Assembly (NCBI RefSeq): GCF_004458765.1
Contig: NZ_SPJX01000186.1
Span: 1-64,000, forward strand
From: Microvirga pakistanensis
GTDB lineage: Bacteria; Pseudomonadota; Alphaproteobacteria; Rhizobiales; Beijerinckiaceae
DNA: 64,000 nt
Reading direction: 5' to 3'
The notes under the pieces were generated by a model. The model worked only from the letters and a program-made list of their open reading frames with translations, did no database searches and had not been told where the DNA came from. Below are positions 16,260-26,549 of the stretch, one piece after another (within the stretch, counting starts at the first letter, position 1; each line of letters starts with the position of its first letter). A program made the position numbers and the translations under genes.

Positions 16260-17510
16260 TCAGTGAGCGCCCTCGTGGGCCGGCGCCAGCGCCGTGCCCA
16301 CGGGGATGGGTGGTTCGAGAACGAAGCCTTCCTTGTCGGCCTCGGACGCGGCCGGACGCTGGAGGCTCCGATAGGCGCCCCAGACCGCCATGAGGGCCTG
16401 CGCGACGATGACGACATAGGGAAGCCCGATCCGCCCGAACTCGGACATGGCGATGCCGGAGATCACCGGCCCCGATGCGGCCCCCAATCCCTGAAGAATG
16501 AGAAGACCGCCCGAGGCGGAGACGAACTCTCCCGGCCTGACCATGTCGTTCACGTGCGCGGTGACGATGCTGTAGGTGGGAATGACGCTGCCGCCGAAGA
16601 TCGCCCCGTAGATGAACAGCAGCCAAGTGGCGACGTCTTCCGGCACGAAGTGAACGAGTGCGCCCAGGATCGAGGCTGCCATGGCGGCTGCGCCGATGAT
16701 CACGTGGCGCCTGTCCATGCGGTCGGAGAGCCAGCCGAGCGGCCATGTGGTCAGGAAGCCGCCCAACGTGCCGAAAGCCATGAAGACCGCGATCTCGGTC
16801 GTGCTCAATCCGCGCTGCTGAGCCCAGACCGGCCCGAGGGCGAAGAACGAGCTCGTCGTGATGCCGCAGAGAACGGCGGCCACGACGCCGAAGGGAGATT
16901 GGCGGTAAAGGCGCCTGAGGTTGATCGACACCTCGCCGACCGCATGGGCGGGCGCGCTGGCCCGCGAAAGGGCCATCGGCACGAGCGCGAGCGAGATGAG
17001 CATGGCCGCGAAGCAGAACAGCCTGAACCCGGCAGGATCGCCGGCGGGCAGGAGCATCTGCCCGCCGATCCCGGCGATCAGGCCCGTCATGCCGTAGAGG
17101 CCGATGATCTGTCCGCGGTTCTGGGGTGTCGCGGAGGCGTTGAGCCAGCTTTCCACCACGATGAACAACCCGGCGAAGCAGAAGCCGGTGACCGCCCGTG
17201 CGGCCATCCACACCGTCGGCGTGACCACCAGAAGATGAAGCAGCGCAGCGGAGGAAGCGACCGCCGCAAGGGCCGCGAAGGTCCGCGCGTGGCCGACCTG
17301 CTGGATCACCCGACCGACCCAAAGGGAGCCGACGACGATCCCTACCCAGAACGCGGCGCCGACGGCGCCAATCTGCGTGGGCGAGAAATTCTCGAGGTTC
17401 CCACGCACGCTCAGCAGGGTGCCTTGCAGGGTGTTGCCGATCTGCATGAGGGCATAGCCGAGAAGGAGCGCGAGCAGGGTGGGCAGCACGGATCGCAGGG
17501 AGGTCGGCAT
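16260..17510 (-). CDS. MFS transporter
   Basis: A 416-residue permease with about twelve hydrophobic helices. The start is MPTSLRSVLPTLLALLLGYA, and the middle loop is ASAPAHAVGEVSINLRRLYRQSPF. The GFCFAGLFIVVESWLNASATPQNRGQI segment matches the YcaD/UMF-like subfamily of the major facilitator superfamily. Substrate unknown. The ATG at 17510 is chosen over longer frames because AAGGAGA lies 4 nt upstream and the added N-terminus would be non-hydrophobic. Convergent with the SDR gene, with a 10-bp gap. Confidence 0.92.
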   Translation of the reverse strand: MPTSLRSVLPTLLALLLGYALMQIGNTLQGTLLSVRGNLENFSPTQIGAVGAAFWVGIVVGSLWVGRVIQQVGHARTFAALAAVASSAALLHLLVVTPTVWMAARAVTGFCFAGLFIVVESWLNASATPQNRGQIIGLYGMTGLIAGIGGQMLLPAGDPAGFRLFCFAAMLISLALVPMALSRASAPAHAVGEVSINLRRLYRQSPFGVVAAVLCGITTSSFFALGPVWAQQRGLSTTEIAVFMAFGTLGGFLTTWPLGWLSDRMDRRHVIIGAAAMAASILGALVHFVPEDVATWLLFIYGAIFGGSVIPTYSIVTAHVNDMVRPGEFVSASGGLLILQGLGAASGPVISGIAMSEFGRIGLPYVVIVAQALMAVWGAYRSLQRPAASEADKEGFVLEPPIPVGTALAPAHEGAH

Positions 17511-17844
17511 GGGCTCTCCTTGAGGCGGAGTTCTTGGAATGGTCTCTCCAGGCCTGCTCCCCGTCGAGCGCTCCATGGCGCGAAAGCTCAGCAACCAAGA
17601 AGACGCTGTGCTGATTGGGTTATGGTGGGAGCAGGCCCTGTGCCTTGGTTGAACTCGAACCGGAGGGGTGGGTTCCACTCTTTCGGGAGTGAGCCTGGAC
17701 CCTGCGTCGGCAGGCGGCCTCCCAAGAGTGGGAACGGCGTGCGTTTCCCAAGATCCTGGTGACGGTTGTCGCACGAACAAAGAGCGTGCCGGCTTGCACC
17801 GGTACGCTCTTGCGTCGTTACCATCGCTACAGAAAGCAGCGGCC
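17511..17844. other. 334-bp intergenic region with a lepA terminator hairpin
   Basis: No gene is supported: the frames here are extensions of neighbours. The only clear structure is the hairpin at 17780-17811. The proximal 100 bp should contain the MFS promoter, but I cannot assign -35/-10 boxes. Confidence 0.5.
17780..17811 (-). terminator. hairpin terminator downstream of lepA
   Basis: AAGAGCGT-GCCGG ... CCGGT-ACGCTCTT, a 13-bp stem with one G-U pair and a 6-nt loop. In the lepA direction it is followed by a weak T-rich stretch (TCTTTGTT). It lies 33 bp past the lepA stop. Confidence 0.65.
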
Positions 17845-19650
17845 TCAGCTGTCCATCTTCAACGCTGCGATGAAGGCTTCCTGCGGGATGTCGACCTTGC
17901 CGTACTGGCGCATCCGCTTCTTGCCTTCCTTCTGCTTGTCGAGCAGCTTGCGCTTGCGGCTGGCGTCGCCGCCGTAGCACTTGGCCGTCACGTCCTTGCG
18001 CAGCGCCCGGATGGTCTCGCGGGCGATGATCTTGCCGCCAATGGCCGCCTGCACCGGGATCTGGAACATGTGCGGCGGGATCAGCTCCTTCAGCTTCTCG
18101 CACATAGCGCGGCCGCGGCCTTCAGCGCGGGTGCGGTGCACCAGCATAGAGAGCGCGTCCACCGGCTCGCCGTTGACGAGTACGGACATCTTCACGAGGT
18201 CGCCCTCGCGGTAATCGGAGATGTGGTAGTCGAACGAGGCGTAGCCCTTCGAAACCGACTTCAGGCGATCGTAGAAGTCGAACACCACTTCGTTGAGCGG
18301 CAGGTCGTAAACCACCATGGCGCGCTTGCCGACATAGTTGAGGTCGATCTGCACGCCGCGGCGATCCTGGCAGAGCTTGAGCACCGCGCCGAGATACTCG
18401 TCGGGGGTGAGGATGGTGGCGCGGATCCACGGCTCCTCGATGGCATCGATCTTCATCACGTCCGGCATGTCAGCCGGGTTATGCAGCTCCTTCACCGTGC
18501 CGTCGGTCATGCGCAGGTGATAGACCACGCTCGGTGCGGTGGAGATGAGATCGAGGTTGAACTCGCGCTCCAGGCGCTCCTGGATGATCTCGAGGTGCAG
18601 CAGCCCCAGGAAGCCGCAGCGGAAGCCGAAGCCGAGTGCGGCTGAAGTCTCCATCTCGTAGGAGAAGCTCGCATCGTTCAATCGCAACTTGCCCATGGCC
18701 GCGCGCAGGTTCTCGAAATCGGCGGCATCCACCGGGAAGAGACCGCAGAACACCACGGGCTGCACGGGCTTGAAGCCGGGCAGCGCTTGAGCGGTGGGCT
18801 TGCGTTCGTCGGTGATCGTATCGCCGACGCGGGTATCGGCGACCTCCTTGATCGAAGCGGTGAAGAAACCGACCTCGCCCGGCCCGAGCTGAGCCACTTC
18901 GTTCATCTTCGGGTTGAAAACGCCGACGCGGTCGAGGCCGTAGGAGGCGCCGGTACCCATCATCTTGATGGTCTGGCCCTTCTTCATGGTTCCGTCGACG
19001 ATGCGGACGAGAACGACCACGCCGAGATAGGCGTCATACCAGGAATCGACGAGAAGCGCTTTCAGCGGCGCGTCCGGGTCGCCCTTCGGCGGCGGCAGCT
19101 TGTGGACGATGGCCTCCAGCACGCCCTCGATGTTGATGCCGGTCTTTGCCGAGATCGGAACGGCGTCCGAGGCGTCGATGCCGATCACTTCCTCGATCTG
19201 CTCCTTGATCCGGTCCGGATCGGCGGCGGGCAGGTCGATCTTGTTGAGGACGGGCACGATCTCGTGGTTGGCGTCGATGGCCTGGTAGACGTTGGCAAGG
19301 GTCTGGGCCTCGACACCCTGGGAGGCGTCCACCACCAGCAGCGAGCCCTCGCAGGCGGCGAGCGACCGGGAGACCTCGTAGGCGAAGTCCACGTGGCCGG
19401 GAGTGTCCATCAGGTTCAGAATATAGGTCTTGCCGTCCTGGGCCTTGTATTCGAGGCGAACGGTCTGCGCCTTGATGGTGATGCCCCGCTCGCGCTCGAT
19501 ATCCATGTTGTCGAGCACCTGCTCCGTCATCTCACGGGCGGAGAGCGCGCCCGTGGTCTGGATCAGCCGGTCGGCCAGGGTCGACTTACCGTGGTCGATA
19601 TGCGCCACGATGGAGAAGTTCCGAATGTTGTCGAAGGTGCGAGCGGTCAT
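17845..19650 (-). CDS. lepA: elongation factor 4 LepA (back-translocating GTPase)
   Basis: 601 residues, the usual LepA length. The G1 loop is AHIDHGKST (16-24), with MDTPGHVDF for G3 and [10 protein letters not shown] for G4. EF-G-like domains and the LepA-specific C-terminal domain follow, ending in [22 protein letters not shown]. LepA acts on ribosomes in initiation/biogenesis and under ionic or cold stress. The ATG at 19650 aligns with family starts; the longer frame to 19806 is spurious. Only a weak Shine-Dalgarno is seen. Monocistronic. Confidence 0.97.
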   Translation of the reverse strand: MTARTFDNIRNFSIVAHIDHGKSTLADRLIQTTGALSAREMTEQVLDNMDIERERGITIKAQTVRLEYKAQDGKTYILNLMDTPGHVDFAYEVSRSLAACEGSLLVVDASQGVEAQTLANVYQAIDANHEIVPVLNKIDLPAADPDRIKEQIEEVIGIDASDAVPISAKTGINIEGVLEAIVHKLPPPKGDPDAPLKALLVDSWYDAYLGVVVLVRIVDGTMKKGQTIKMMGTGASYGLDRVGVFNPKMNEVAQLGPGEVGFFTASIKEVADTRVGDTITDERKPTAQALPGFKPVQPVVFCGLFPVDAADFENLRAAMGKLRLNDASFSYEMETSAALGFGFRCGFLGLLHLEIIQERLEREFNLDLISTAPSVVYHLRMTDGTVKELHNPADMPDVMKIDAIEEPWIRATILTPDEYLGAVLKLCQDRRGVQIDLNYVGKRAMVVYDLPLNEVVFDFYDRLKSVSKGYASFDYHISDYREGDLVKMSVLVNGEPVDALSMLVHRTRAEGRGRAMCEKLKELIPPHMFQIPVQAAIGGKIIARETIRALRKDVTAKCYGGDASRKRKLLDKQKEGKKRMRQYGKVDIPQEAFIAALKMDS

Positions 19651-19958
19651 AATCTTACAAGGATAAGAACTGTTGAGGCCGCAATAGCAGCAAGGCTCTC
19701 TAAAGCCAAGGGAAGCTGGTGCCGCGCCAGGACAGGAGCGCCGAAGACAGGCCTGAAAGCCCGAAAATGATGCTTGGTCTCCCGAAAGGACGACACACTC
19801 CCTCATGTAGGCAGGGCAGGCGCCGGCTTAAACCCATCGGCCTGCAAATCAGGCTGCCCGATGGACGGTCCGCAAGGTCAACCGGCCCCAGAGACATGAG
19901 CCGGTTGACCTTCAGGAATCCCCCGTCTTCTGACGAGTGGCCCGCGACGGGGATGGGG
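19651..19958. other. 308-bp region between sulP and lepA
   Basis: Contains the lepA leader and a perfect inverted repeat, AAGGTCAACCGG (19874-19885) and CCGGTTGACCTT (19901-19912), with a 15-nt spacer. It lies 47 bp downstream of the sulP stop and has no T-tract. It may be a Rho-type or imperfect terminator of sulP. No gene is visible. Confidence 0.5.
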
Positions 19959-21437
19959 TCAGTGGCCCAAGGGAAGCGTGGCGCCTTCCCGGTTGTGGGT
20001 GCCCAGTCGATCCACCAGCGTGGCGCTGGCCGCGTTGAGGCCCACGATCTCCACCGGAATGCCATGGTGGCGGAACTTCAGCACGACCCGGTCGAGGGCG
20101 TTGATGCCGGTGATGTCCCAGAAATGGGACGCGTGGACATCGATGACGATCCTGTCCAGGTCCTCTTCGCGGAAATCGAAGGCGCCGTGGAAGGCCTCGC
20201 CTGTGGCGAAGAAGATCTCGCCATCCACCCGGTAGGTCCGCACCTTGCCGTCGCGGGTCGAGGCCACGCTGAAGAACTTGGCGACCTTGCGGGCAAAGAA
20301 GATGCCGCTGAGGATCACGCCCGCCAGCACGCCCTTGGCCAGATCGTGGGTGAAGACCACCACGGCGACGGTCGCCAGCATGACGATGCTGGAGCTTTTC
20401 GGCTGAAGGCGCATGGCCAGGATCGAACCCCACTGGAAGGTGTTGATCGAGACCATGATCATCACCGCCACCAGCGCGGCCATGGGGATCTGGCGCACCC
20501 ATTTGTCGAGCACCAGGATGAGGAAGAGCAGGAACGCGCCGGCCCAAAGCGTGGACAGGCGCCCCCGTCCGCCGGACGAGACGTTGATGACCGACTGGCC
20601 GATCATGGCGCAGCCCGCCATGCCGCCGAACAGACCCGCCACGATGTTGGCGATGCCCTGGCCAGCGCATTCCCGGTTCTTGGAGCTGTCCGTATCCGTC
20701 ATCTCGTCCACGATGGCGGCCGTCATGAGAGATTCGAGCAGGCCCACCATGGCAAGCGTCAGCGAATAGGGCAGGATGATCCTTAGGGTCTCCAGGTTCA
20801 GCGGAATGTCCGGCAGGGCGAAAGTCGGCAGATCGCTCGGTAGCTGACCCATGTCGCCGACCGTGCGAAGATCGAACCCGAACGAGATGGCTACCGCCGT
20901 CAGCAGCACGATGGTGACGAGGGCGGAGGGAACCGCCTTCGTCAGGCGCGGCAATCCATAGATGATGGCGAGCCCGACGGCGACCATGCCGAACATGAGC
21001 GGCCCCGCGCCGTTGAATTCGGGCAGCTGCGCCATGAAGATGAGGATGGCGAGCGCGTTCACGAAACCCGTCACAACCGAGCGGGAGACGAAACGCATCA
21101 GGTCGCCAAGGCGCAGGAGGCCAGCCAGGATCTGAAAGACGCCCGTCAGAAGCGTGGCGGCGAGCAGGTACTGAAGGCCGTGATCCTTCACGAGCGATCC
21201 CATCACGAGCGCCATCGCGCCCGTGGCGGCGGAGATCATCCCGGGTCGCCCGCCCGCGAAGGCGATGACGACGGCGATGCAGAAGGAGGCGTAGAGTCCG
21301 ACCTGAGGGTCGACTCCTGCGATAATCGAAAAGGCGATGGCTTCAGGGATAAGCGCGAGGGCCACCACCGTCCCGGCGAGAAGATCGCTGCGGACGTTCG
21401 GAAACCACTCGGCCTTGAGGCGGGACAGATCGGTCAT
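19959..21437 (-). CDS. SulP-family inorganic anion transporter (SLC26-like)
   Basis: A 492-residue membrane protein. The SulP core has about 12-14 helices with the signature [27 protein letters not shown] and [14 protein letters not shown] cytosolic STAS domain follows (about 385-485: [33 protein letters not shown]). The family moves sulfate, bicarbonate, or dicarboxylates; which one is not readable here. The ATG at 21437 matches the family N-terminus; the longer frame to 21488 is unlikely. Divergent from the APC permease across a 326-bp gap. Confidence 0.93.
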   Translation of the reverse strand: MTDLSRLKAEWFPNVRSDLLAGTVVALALIPEAIAFSIIAGVDPQVGLYASFCIAVVIAFAGGRPGMISAATGAMALVMGSLVKDHGLQYLLAATLLTGVFQILAGLLRLGDLMRFVSRSVVTGFVNALAILIFMAQLPEFNGAGPLMFGMVAVGLAIIYGLPRLTKAVPSALVTIVLLTAVAISFGFDLRTVGDMGQLPSDLPTFALPDIPLNLETLRIILPYSLTLAMVGLLESLMTAAIVDEMTDTDSSKNRECAGQGIANIVAGLFGGMAGCAMIGQSVINVSSGGRGRLSTLWAGAFLLFLILVLDKWVRQIPMAALVAVMIMVSINTFQWGSILAMRLQPKSSSIVMLATVAVVVFTHDLAKGVLAGVILSGIFFARKVAKFFSVASTRDGKVRTYRVDGEIFFATGEAFHGAFDFREEDLDRIVIDVHASHFWDITGINALDRVVLKFRHHGIPVEIVGLNAASATLVDRLGTHNREGATLPLGH

Positions 21438-21763
21438 GGGAAAGGTCTCGTGCCCTGTGCACCAGGGCTGTTGAAGGGCGCCGCGCATGAGCGGATTGCC
21501 GCCGCGAAGGGCAGGCTGGCCGGAACCGGGATTCGGAATGTCGATTCAAGGCGCACGGGACGCGCTACGGCGGCGTCATCCGCAAAGGTTCCAAAGAGGC
21601 GGCAGCAAGAATCATACCCCTTCCATAACAGCAGGATAACGCATGGCAAGCCACAATAGGGCGTCAGGGCATGTTCTCAGTGCATGGGCTGGGGTGCCCG
21701 CTTCGAAATAGCCTTGTCCGCCCTACCTAATCCTGCGGATCACAGGCGTTGCGGAAGGTTGCC
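21438..21763. other. 326-bp intergenic region between divergent permease genes
   Basis: It must hold the promoters of sulP and the APC permease. I see a small hairpin GCCCTG-tgca-CCAGGGC near 21454, and no exact EcfG box, CIRCE or recognised operator. No gene. Confidence 0.4.
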
Positions 21764-23131
21764 ATGGCGAATCCTCCCCTCATGACGGATGTCTCGGATG
21801 CCTTCGGCGAGAACGAGCGCCCGGAACTCCACCGCTCGATCGGCCCATTCCAGATGACGCTTTATGGCCTCGGCAGCATGCTGGGCTCCGGGATCTACGG
21901 CCTGATTGGACAGGCGGCCGGGCAGGTTGGCAATGCGGTCTGGCTTGCCTTCCTAGTGGCACTGGTGGCCGCTCTGCTCACGGCACTGACCTATGCCTCT
22001 CTCGGCTCGCGCTATCCGCGTGCGGGCGGTGCGGCCTATATTGCCGAGCGCGCCTATCGCTCGCCTCTCGTCGGGTTCGTGGTGGGGCTGGCCGTCGCCT
22101 GCTCGGCCCTCACCTCCGTCGCCACCCAGTCCCGTGTCCTCGCGGCCAATCTCGCAAGCCTGACCGGCGGCGGAGAGCAAACCGTGACCCTGCTCGCCTT
22201 GGGCTTTCTGCTTCTTCTCACGGGCCTGGTGCTGAGAGGCATCCGCGAATCCATGTGGGTCAACGTGCTGTGCACCTGCATCGAGGCGGGCGGGCTTCTG
22301 CTGGTGGTGGCGGTCGGCATCAGCCATTGGGGGTCGGTCGATCTTCTGGAGACGCCGCCTCCGGGAGAAGGCGCAGGCGACGTGATGATCCTGCTCGTGC
22401 TCCAGGGCGCGGTGCTGACGTTCTTCGCGTTCCTGGGGTTCGAGGACACCATCAACGTGGCCGAGGAATGCCGTGATCCGGAACGCACCATTCCCATTGG
22501 CCTCATCTCCGCCATGGCGATCTCCGCCGTGATCTATGTCGCAGTATCAGTCACGGCCGTGTCGGTTCTGCCATGGCGGGAGCTTGCGGCCGCACCAGGG
22601 CCGCTAACGGCCGTGATGGACAGGGCCGCACCCTGGCTGCCGCCGATCGTCTATACGGCCATTACGCTGTTTGCCGTCGGCAATACCGCTCTCGTCAACT
22701 ACGTGACCGCTTCGCGCCTCGCTTACGGCATGGCTCACCAGGGATTGCTTCCGGCTTGGCTGGGGCGGGTCCACCAACGGCGCCGCACGCCCCATCTCGC
22801 CATCTTGGCGCTGTTCGCCGTTGCCGCTCCGCTTGCCCTCGTCGGCACCATCGGCCAGCTCGCCGCGGCGACGGTGCTCCTGCTGCTGACGGTGTTCGCG
22901 CTTCTCAACGGTGCGCTCGTCATCTTGAAGAACCGTGACGGCGAACCGCGCGGGCGGTTCGAAATCCCGTTGATTCTGCCGGTCCTCGGCAGCGTTGTTT
23001 GCGCTGGCCTCGTGATCGTGCGCGTCGCAACTGGCGACTGGCGGGCGCCAGTCTTGGCCGGAGGGCTGCTTGTGGGAATTCTAATGCTCTATGGGCTGTT
23101 CCGGCCCAAGGCACGACAAGCGCAGGCTTGA
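21764..23131 (+). CDS. APC-family amino acid permease
   Basis: A 455-residue, 12-helix transporter. The helix-1 signature LYGLGSMLGSGIYGLIGQAAG and the helix-6 region FFAFLGFEDTINVAEECRDPERTIP are classic for APC-superfamily amino acid/polyamine carriers. Substrate unknown. The ATG at 21764 (MANPPLMTDV) is chosen because AAGG sits about 6 nt upstream; the TTG at 21749 is the alternative. Single gene, followed within 32 bp by the convergent stop of the next gene. Confidence 0.93.
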   Translation: MANPPLMTDVSDAFGENERPELHRSIGPFQMTLYGLGSMLGSGIYGLIGQAAGQVGNAVWLAFLVALVAALLTALTYASLGSRYPRAGGAAYIAERAYRSPLVGFVVGLAVACSALTSVATQSRVLAANLASLTGGGEQTVTLLALGFLLLLTGLVLRGIRESMWVNVLCTCIEAGGLLLVVAVGISHWGSVDLLETPPPGEGAGDVMILLVLQGAVLTFFAFLGFEDTINVAEECRDPERTIPIGLISAMAISAVIYVAVSVTAVSVLPWRELAAAPGPLTAVMDRAAPWLPPIVYTAITLFAVGNTALVNYVTASRLAYGMAHQGLLPAWLGRVHQRRRTPHLAILALFAVAAPLALVGTIGQLAAATVLLLLTVFALLNGALVILKNRDGEPRGRFEIPLILPVLGSVVCAGLVIVRVATGDWRAPVLAGGLLVGILMLYGLFRPKARQAQA

Positions 23132-23162
23132 GAACGCGCTTGCCATGCTTTGAAGGGTTCCG

Positions 23163-23567
23163 TTAGCGAGCGCACTCGACGGGAACGCGCTCACTCGTGC
23201 CCTCGACGAGGACGGTGCGGCACGGAACACCATTGATGGTGCGGATTTCATGCGGGGCCGCAAGCGGGAAGGCAGCGTTCGGGGAGCCAGATACCACGCC
23301 GCCGGCCGGCGGGCTCACGAGAATGCTGCCGGTCGAGGTGGGATCCATGCCGACCATGCCGGTCGGCGCGGCGCATTGCACCGGAACGCGAGCTCCGCTC
23401 TCGCGGTCGAGAACAGTGCGGCACGGAACGCCGTTGATCGTGCGGATCTCGTGCGGAGCCGCGTTCGGGAAGGGAGACGCGGGCGTCCCGCTGACCTGGG
23501 CCTGTGCAAGGCCGATGGTTCCGAGCACCATGAGACCAGTGCTGGCGATAATCGAGAGCGTCTTCAC
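23163..23567 (-). CDS. exported protein with two copies of a 31-residue Cys motif
   Basis: 134 residues from a GTG at 23567 with AGGAGG 6 nt upstream; the longer frame to 23708 has no such site. Signal peptide residues 1-23 (MVLGTIGLAQAQ). The mature protein is two near-identical segments, AAPHEIRTINGVPCRTVL ... RVPVxCA (36-66 and 103-133), joined by a Ser/Gly/Pro-rich linker. Each copy carries two Cys, which could form a disulfide. I do not recognise the family. A one-mismatch EcfG-like box (GGAAA-N16-CGTT, 23637-23613) lies about 50 bp upstream. Confidence 0.78.
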   Translation of the reverse strand: MKTLSIIASTGLMVLGTIGLAQAQVSGTPASPFPNAAPHEIRTINGVPCRTVLDRESGARVPVQCAAPTGMVGMDPTSTGSILVSPPAGGVVSGSPNAAFPLAAPHEIRTINGVPCRTVLVEGTSERVPVECAR

Positions 23568-23778
23568 AGAAACCTCCTGCGATGATGGGAAAGGGCCGCT
23601 TTCCGCGGGCCGGAGGTTTAACGCCTGGGGAGGCAATGGTTTCCTATTTGGGTCAATGTGTTGCACGCGATCGCCATGGAAGGACGCCATCACAGCGGGA
23701 CGCTTCAAGCGTCCGATCCTTGATTTTCAAGGCTTTGTGAACACGGGCCGGCCACTGGCGTGAAGCGTCGCTTGAGGT

Positions 23779-24870
23779 TCAGCGTCCCTGTTCAAGAATG
23801 CGCGAGATCACCTTGGCGGTGTAATCCACCATCGGCACGATACGCGCGTAGTTCAGCCGTGTCGGACCGATCACGCCGAGAACGCCGACGATCTTTTGGT
23901 TGCCGTCGCGGAACGGCGCGGCGATCATCGAGGAGCCGGAGAGCGAGAAGAGCTTGTTCTCGGATCCGATGAAGATGCGCACGCCTTCGCCGCCTTCGGC
24001 GCGGCTGAGCAGATCGATCACATCGGTCTGCGTTTCGAGATCGGAAAAGAGCAAACGGATCCGCTCGAGGTCGTCCGCGGCCTTCAGGTCGTCGAGCAGG
24101 TTGGCCTGGCCGCGCACGATGAGCTGGCGCGATTCCGCCGATCCGACCGTCGTGGCCAGTCCCGCTTCGACGAGCTTGGCGGTCAGCTCATCGAGCGCAC
24201 GCTCCATCTCCTCGCGGCGCGTGACGATCTCACGCTTGAGGTCACCCAGCGTCTTGCCCTGAATGCGTGCATTGAGGAAGTTGCCGGCCTCCGTCAGCGC
24301 ACCGGCGGGCAGGCCTGCGGGCAGGTCGAGAAGGCGGTTTTCGATGGAGCCGTCCTCCGATACCAGCACCACGAGCGCGCGGGTCGGATCGAGCCGCACG
24401 AACTCGATATGCTTCAGGCGGGCATTCGATTTCGACGTCACCACCACGCCTGCGCCGCGCGAGACCCCCGACAGCAAAGCCGAGGCTTCGGCCAGAGCGG
24501 ATTCCATGGTGTGGCCGCTCGCGGCGGCCCGCATTTGAGCCTCGATGCGGGCCCGCTCGTCGGCGGACACGTCGCCGATCTCCAGCATGGCGTCGACGAA
24601 GAAGCGCAGGCCGATTTCCGTCGGCAGGCGCCCGGCGCTGGTATGAGGCGCGAAGATCAGGCCTGCGGCCTCCAGATCCGCCATCACGTTGCGAATCGAG
24701 GCCGGAGAGAGCGTCATCGGCAGGATGCGCGAGAGATGGCGTGAGCCGACCGGCTCGCCGGTCATGAGGTAGCTCTCGACGATCCGGCGGAAAATCTCGC
24801 GGGAACGGTCGTTCAGCTCCGCGATGGCGCGGCTGTCCGAGAGGTTCGAGAGGGGACCGGTTGCATGCAT
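23779..24870 (-). CDS. hrcA: heat-inducible transcription repressor HrcA
   Basis: 363 residues. The N-terminal winged helix has [31 protein letters not shown] and [19 protein letters not shown] (about 18-75). The GAF-like central domain and C-terminal [26 protein letters not shown] are typical HrcA. It binds CIRCE elements to repress groESL and, in some species, its own operon. No CIRCE sequence is visible anywhere in this window, so its targets lie elsewhere. Divergent from rph, the common alphaproteobacterial arrangement. grpE, often next to hrcA, is instead after glnD at 41.7 kb. Confidence 0.96.
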   Translation of the reverse strand: MHATGPLSNLSDSRAIAELNDRSREIFRRIVESYLMTGEPVGSRHLSRILPMTLSPASIRNVMADLEAAGLIFAPHTSAGRLPTEIGLRFFVDAMLEIGDVSADERARIEAQMRAAASGHTMESALAEASALLSGVSRGAGVVVTSKSNARLKHIEFVRLDPTRALVVLVSEDGSIENRLLDLPAGLPAGALTEAGNFLNARIQGKTLGDLKREIVTRREEMERALDELTAKLVEAGLATTVGSAESRQLIVRGQANLLDDLKAADDLERIRLLFSDLETQTDVIDLLSRAEGGEGVRIFIGSENKLFSLSGSSMIAAPFRDGNQKIVGVLGVIGPTRLNYARIVPMVDYTAKVISRILEQGR

Positions 24871-24934
24871 GTAAGGGTTCTACGCTTTCACACTTCCACC
24901 CTGCAAGTGAGCATTATGTGCGGATCGGCGGCCC

Positions 24935-24961
24935 ATTAGGCAAGGCTTGAGCTTGCCTAAT
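24935..24961. promoter_or_regulatory. perfect inverted repeat between hrcA and rph
   Basis: ATTAGGCAAG (24935-24944), 7-nt spacer GCTTGAG, CTTGCCTAAT (24952-24961). It sits in the divergent promoter region. It is not CIRCE (TTAGCACTC-N9-GAGTGCTAA). It may be an operator or a leader hairpin of rph. Confidence 0.5.
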
Positions 24962-25013
24962 GCGTGCTCTGGCCCCAAACAGGCATCCAGGCAAGCCTCA
25001 GGAGATCACGACC

Positions 25014-25727
25014 ATGCGCCCGTCCAATCGCGCCCCCGGCGAACTGCGTCCCGTCACCCTGGAGCGCGGCGTCGCGCGCTATGCGGAGGGATCCTGCCTC
25101 GTTTCCTTCGGAAACACCAAGGTGCTCTGCACCGCCTCGCTCGAGGAAAAGGGCCCGCCGTGGCTGCGCGGGACGGGCAGGGGCTGGGTGACGGCGGAAT
25201 ATTCCATGCTGCCCCGCGCCACCCATGAGCGAACCAAGCGCGAGGTGAATTCCGGCAAGCCTTCCGGCCGGACCCAGGAGATCCAGCGCCTGATCGGCCG
25301 CTCGCTCCGCGCGGTCGTGAACCTGCCGGCCATCGGGGAGCGCCAGATCGTGCTCGACTGCGATGTGATCCAGGCCGATGGCGGCACCCGCACCGCCTCC
25401 ATCACCGGCGCCTGGGTGGCCCTGCACGAATGCTTCACCTGGATGCAGGGCCGCTCGATCATCTCGATCAATCCCCTGCGCGAGCCGGTGGCCGCCATTT
25501 CCTGCGGCATCTACCAGGGACAGCCGGTGCTCGATCTCGATTATGCGGAGGATTCCGCGGCCGAGACGGACGCCAACTTCGTCATCACGGGCTCCGGCGG
25601 GATCGTCGAGGTGCAGGGCACGGCGGAGGGCAAGCCCTTCTCGGAAGACGAGTTCCTGAACCTCCTGCGCCTTGCCAAGGAGGGCGTGGCGCAGCTTGTC
25701 GAGCTACAGAAAAAGGCGGTAGCGTGA
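25014..25727 (+). CDS. rph: ribonuclease PH
   Basis: A 237-residue phosphorolytic 3'-5' exoribonuclease that trims tRNA 3' ends. It starts [20 protein letters not shown]. Family motifs [36 protein letters not shown] and [19 protein letters not shown] are intact. The ATG at 25014 has AGGAG upstream. The stop codon overlaps the rdgB start (TGATG), so the two are translationally coupled. Confidence 0.97.
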   Translation: MRPSNRAPGELRPVTLERGVARYAEGSCLVSFGNTKVLCTASLEEKGPPWLRGTGRGWVTAEYSMLPRATHERTKREVNSGKPSGRTQEIQRLIGRSLRAVVNLPAIGERQIVLDCDVIQADGGTRTASITGAWVALHECFTWMQGRSIISINPLREPVAAISCGIYQGQPVLDLDYAEDSAAETDANFVITGSGGIVEVQGTAEGKPFSEDEFLNLLRLAKEGVAQLVELQKKAVA

Positions 25728-26365
25728 TGCGGCACCGTCCTCTCACCGGCAAGGTCGTCATCGCCACCCACAATGGGGGCAAACTTCGCGAGATGCAGGA
25801 GCTGCTGGCGCCGTTCGGGATCGAAGCCGTGTCGGCGGGCGAGCTCGGCCTGCCCGTTCCCGAGGAGACCGGGCACATGTTCGCCGAGAACGCCGCCATC
25901 AAGGCGCACGCCGCCTCGAAGGCGACGGGCCTGCCGGCGCTTTCCGACGATTCGGGGCTCTGCGTCCATGCGCTCGACGGCGCGCCGGGATTGTTCACAG
26001 CGGACTGGGCCGGCCCGAACCGGGATTTCCGGGCCGCCATGGAGCGAGTCCAGCGGGAACTGGAGAAGCGCGAGGCCACGGACAAGCGGGCGCACTTCGT
26101 GTCCGCTCTCGTCATCGCTTGGCCGGACGGGCATGAGGAATTGTTCGAGGGCCGCGTTTTCGGAGAGGTCGTCTGGCCGCCGCGGGGCGATAAGGGGTTC
26201 GGCTACGATCCGATGTTCCGGCCTGACGGCTTCACCCAGACCTTCGGCGAGCTGTCGTCCGAGGAAAAGCACGGCATCGACTGGTCGAACCCGCAGCCGG
26301 AAGGGCTCTCCCACCGGGCGCGCGCCTTCGTGACGCTCGCGGCGGGGTGTTTGAAGAGAACATAG
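25727..26365 (+). CDS. rdgB: dITP/XTP pyrophosphatase RdgB (HAM1 family)
   Basis: A 212-residue house-cleaning enzyme that hydrolyses dITP, ITP and XTP to monophosphates. The substrate loop [11 protein letters not shown] is near residue 13-23. ALSDDSGL, the FGYDPMFRP motif and the C-terminal LSHRARAF are conserved. The ATG at 25727 overlaps the rph stop codon. In many alphaproteobacteria hemW follows directly. Here a two-gene opposite-strand insert (DUF2852, TetR) separates them. Confidence 0.96.
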   Translation: MRHRPLTGKVVIATHNGGKLREMQELLAPFGIEAVSAGELGLPVPEETGHMFAENAAIKAHAASKATGLPALSDDSGLCVHALDGAPGLFTADWAGPNRDFRAAMERVQRELEKREATDKRAHFVSALVIAWPDGHEELFEGRVFGEVVWPPRGDKGFGYDPMFRPDGFTQTFGELSSEEKHGIDWSNPQPEGLSHRARAFVTLAAGCLKRT

Positions 26366-26387
26366 GCTCCGCAAGCATCTCCATGCC

Positions 26388-26480
26388 TTCACCGGCCTTG
26401 TGCCGGTGATCCCACCTCAGTGAGGCACCGTGCGTCCCCAGGCAGGGACGGCCGGGACTGATCCTCGGATCAAATCCGGT
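26388..26480. repeat. family A intergenic palindromic repeat, copy 2
   Basis: Opens with hairpin CACCGGC-cttgt-GCCGGTG (26390-26408), followed by CAGGCAGGGACGGCCGGGACTG, which recurs almost unchanged in the copy at 44664. Lies just past the rdgB stop. Confidence 0.65.
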
Positions 26481-26510
26481 GGCGGCGATGCAAACGATGC
26501 GCTTGAACGA

Positions 26511-26535
26511 AGAAGCGCCCCGACGGGGCGCTTCT
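26511..26535. terminator. hairpin terminator past the DUF2852 gene
   Basis: AGAAGCGCCCC-gac-GGGGCGCTTCT, 11-bp arms, 14 bp beyond the DUF2852 stop codon. Little T-tract is present, so termination strength is uncertain. Confidence 0.65.
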
Positions 26536-26549
26536 CCTGGCTTAAGAAT

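Noticed and set aside
16014-17762. A 582-codon plus-strand frame over the MFS gene and SDR end
   Set aside because: Composition is shadow-like (E/R/H-rich) and it covers two clearly coding genes.
17511-17780. N-terminal extension of the MFS transporter to 17780
   Set aside because: The extra 90 residues are polar and shadow-like, and AAGGAGA precedes the 17510 ATG.
24871-25013. A CIRCE element at hrcA or dnaK
   Set aside because: No TTAGCACTC-N9-GAGTGCTAA match by eye in any intergenic region; the repeat at 24935 has a different sequence.
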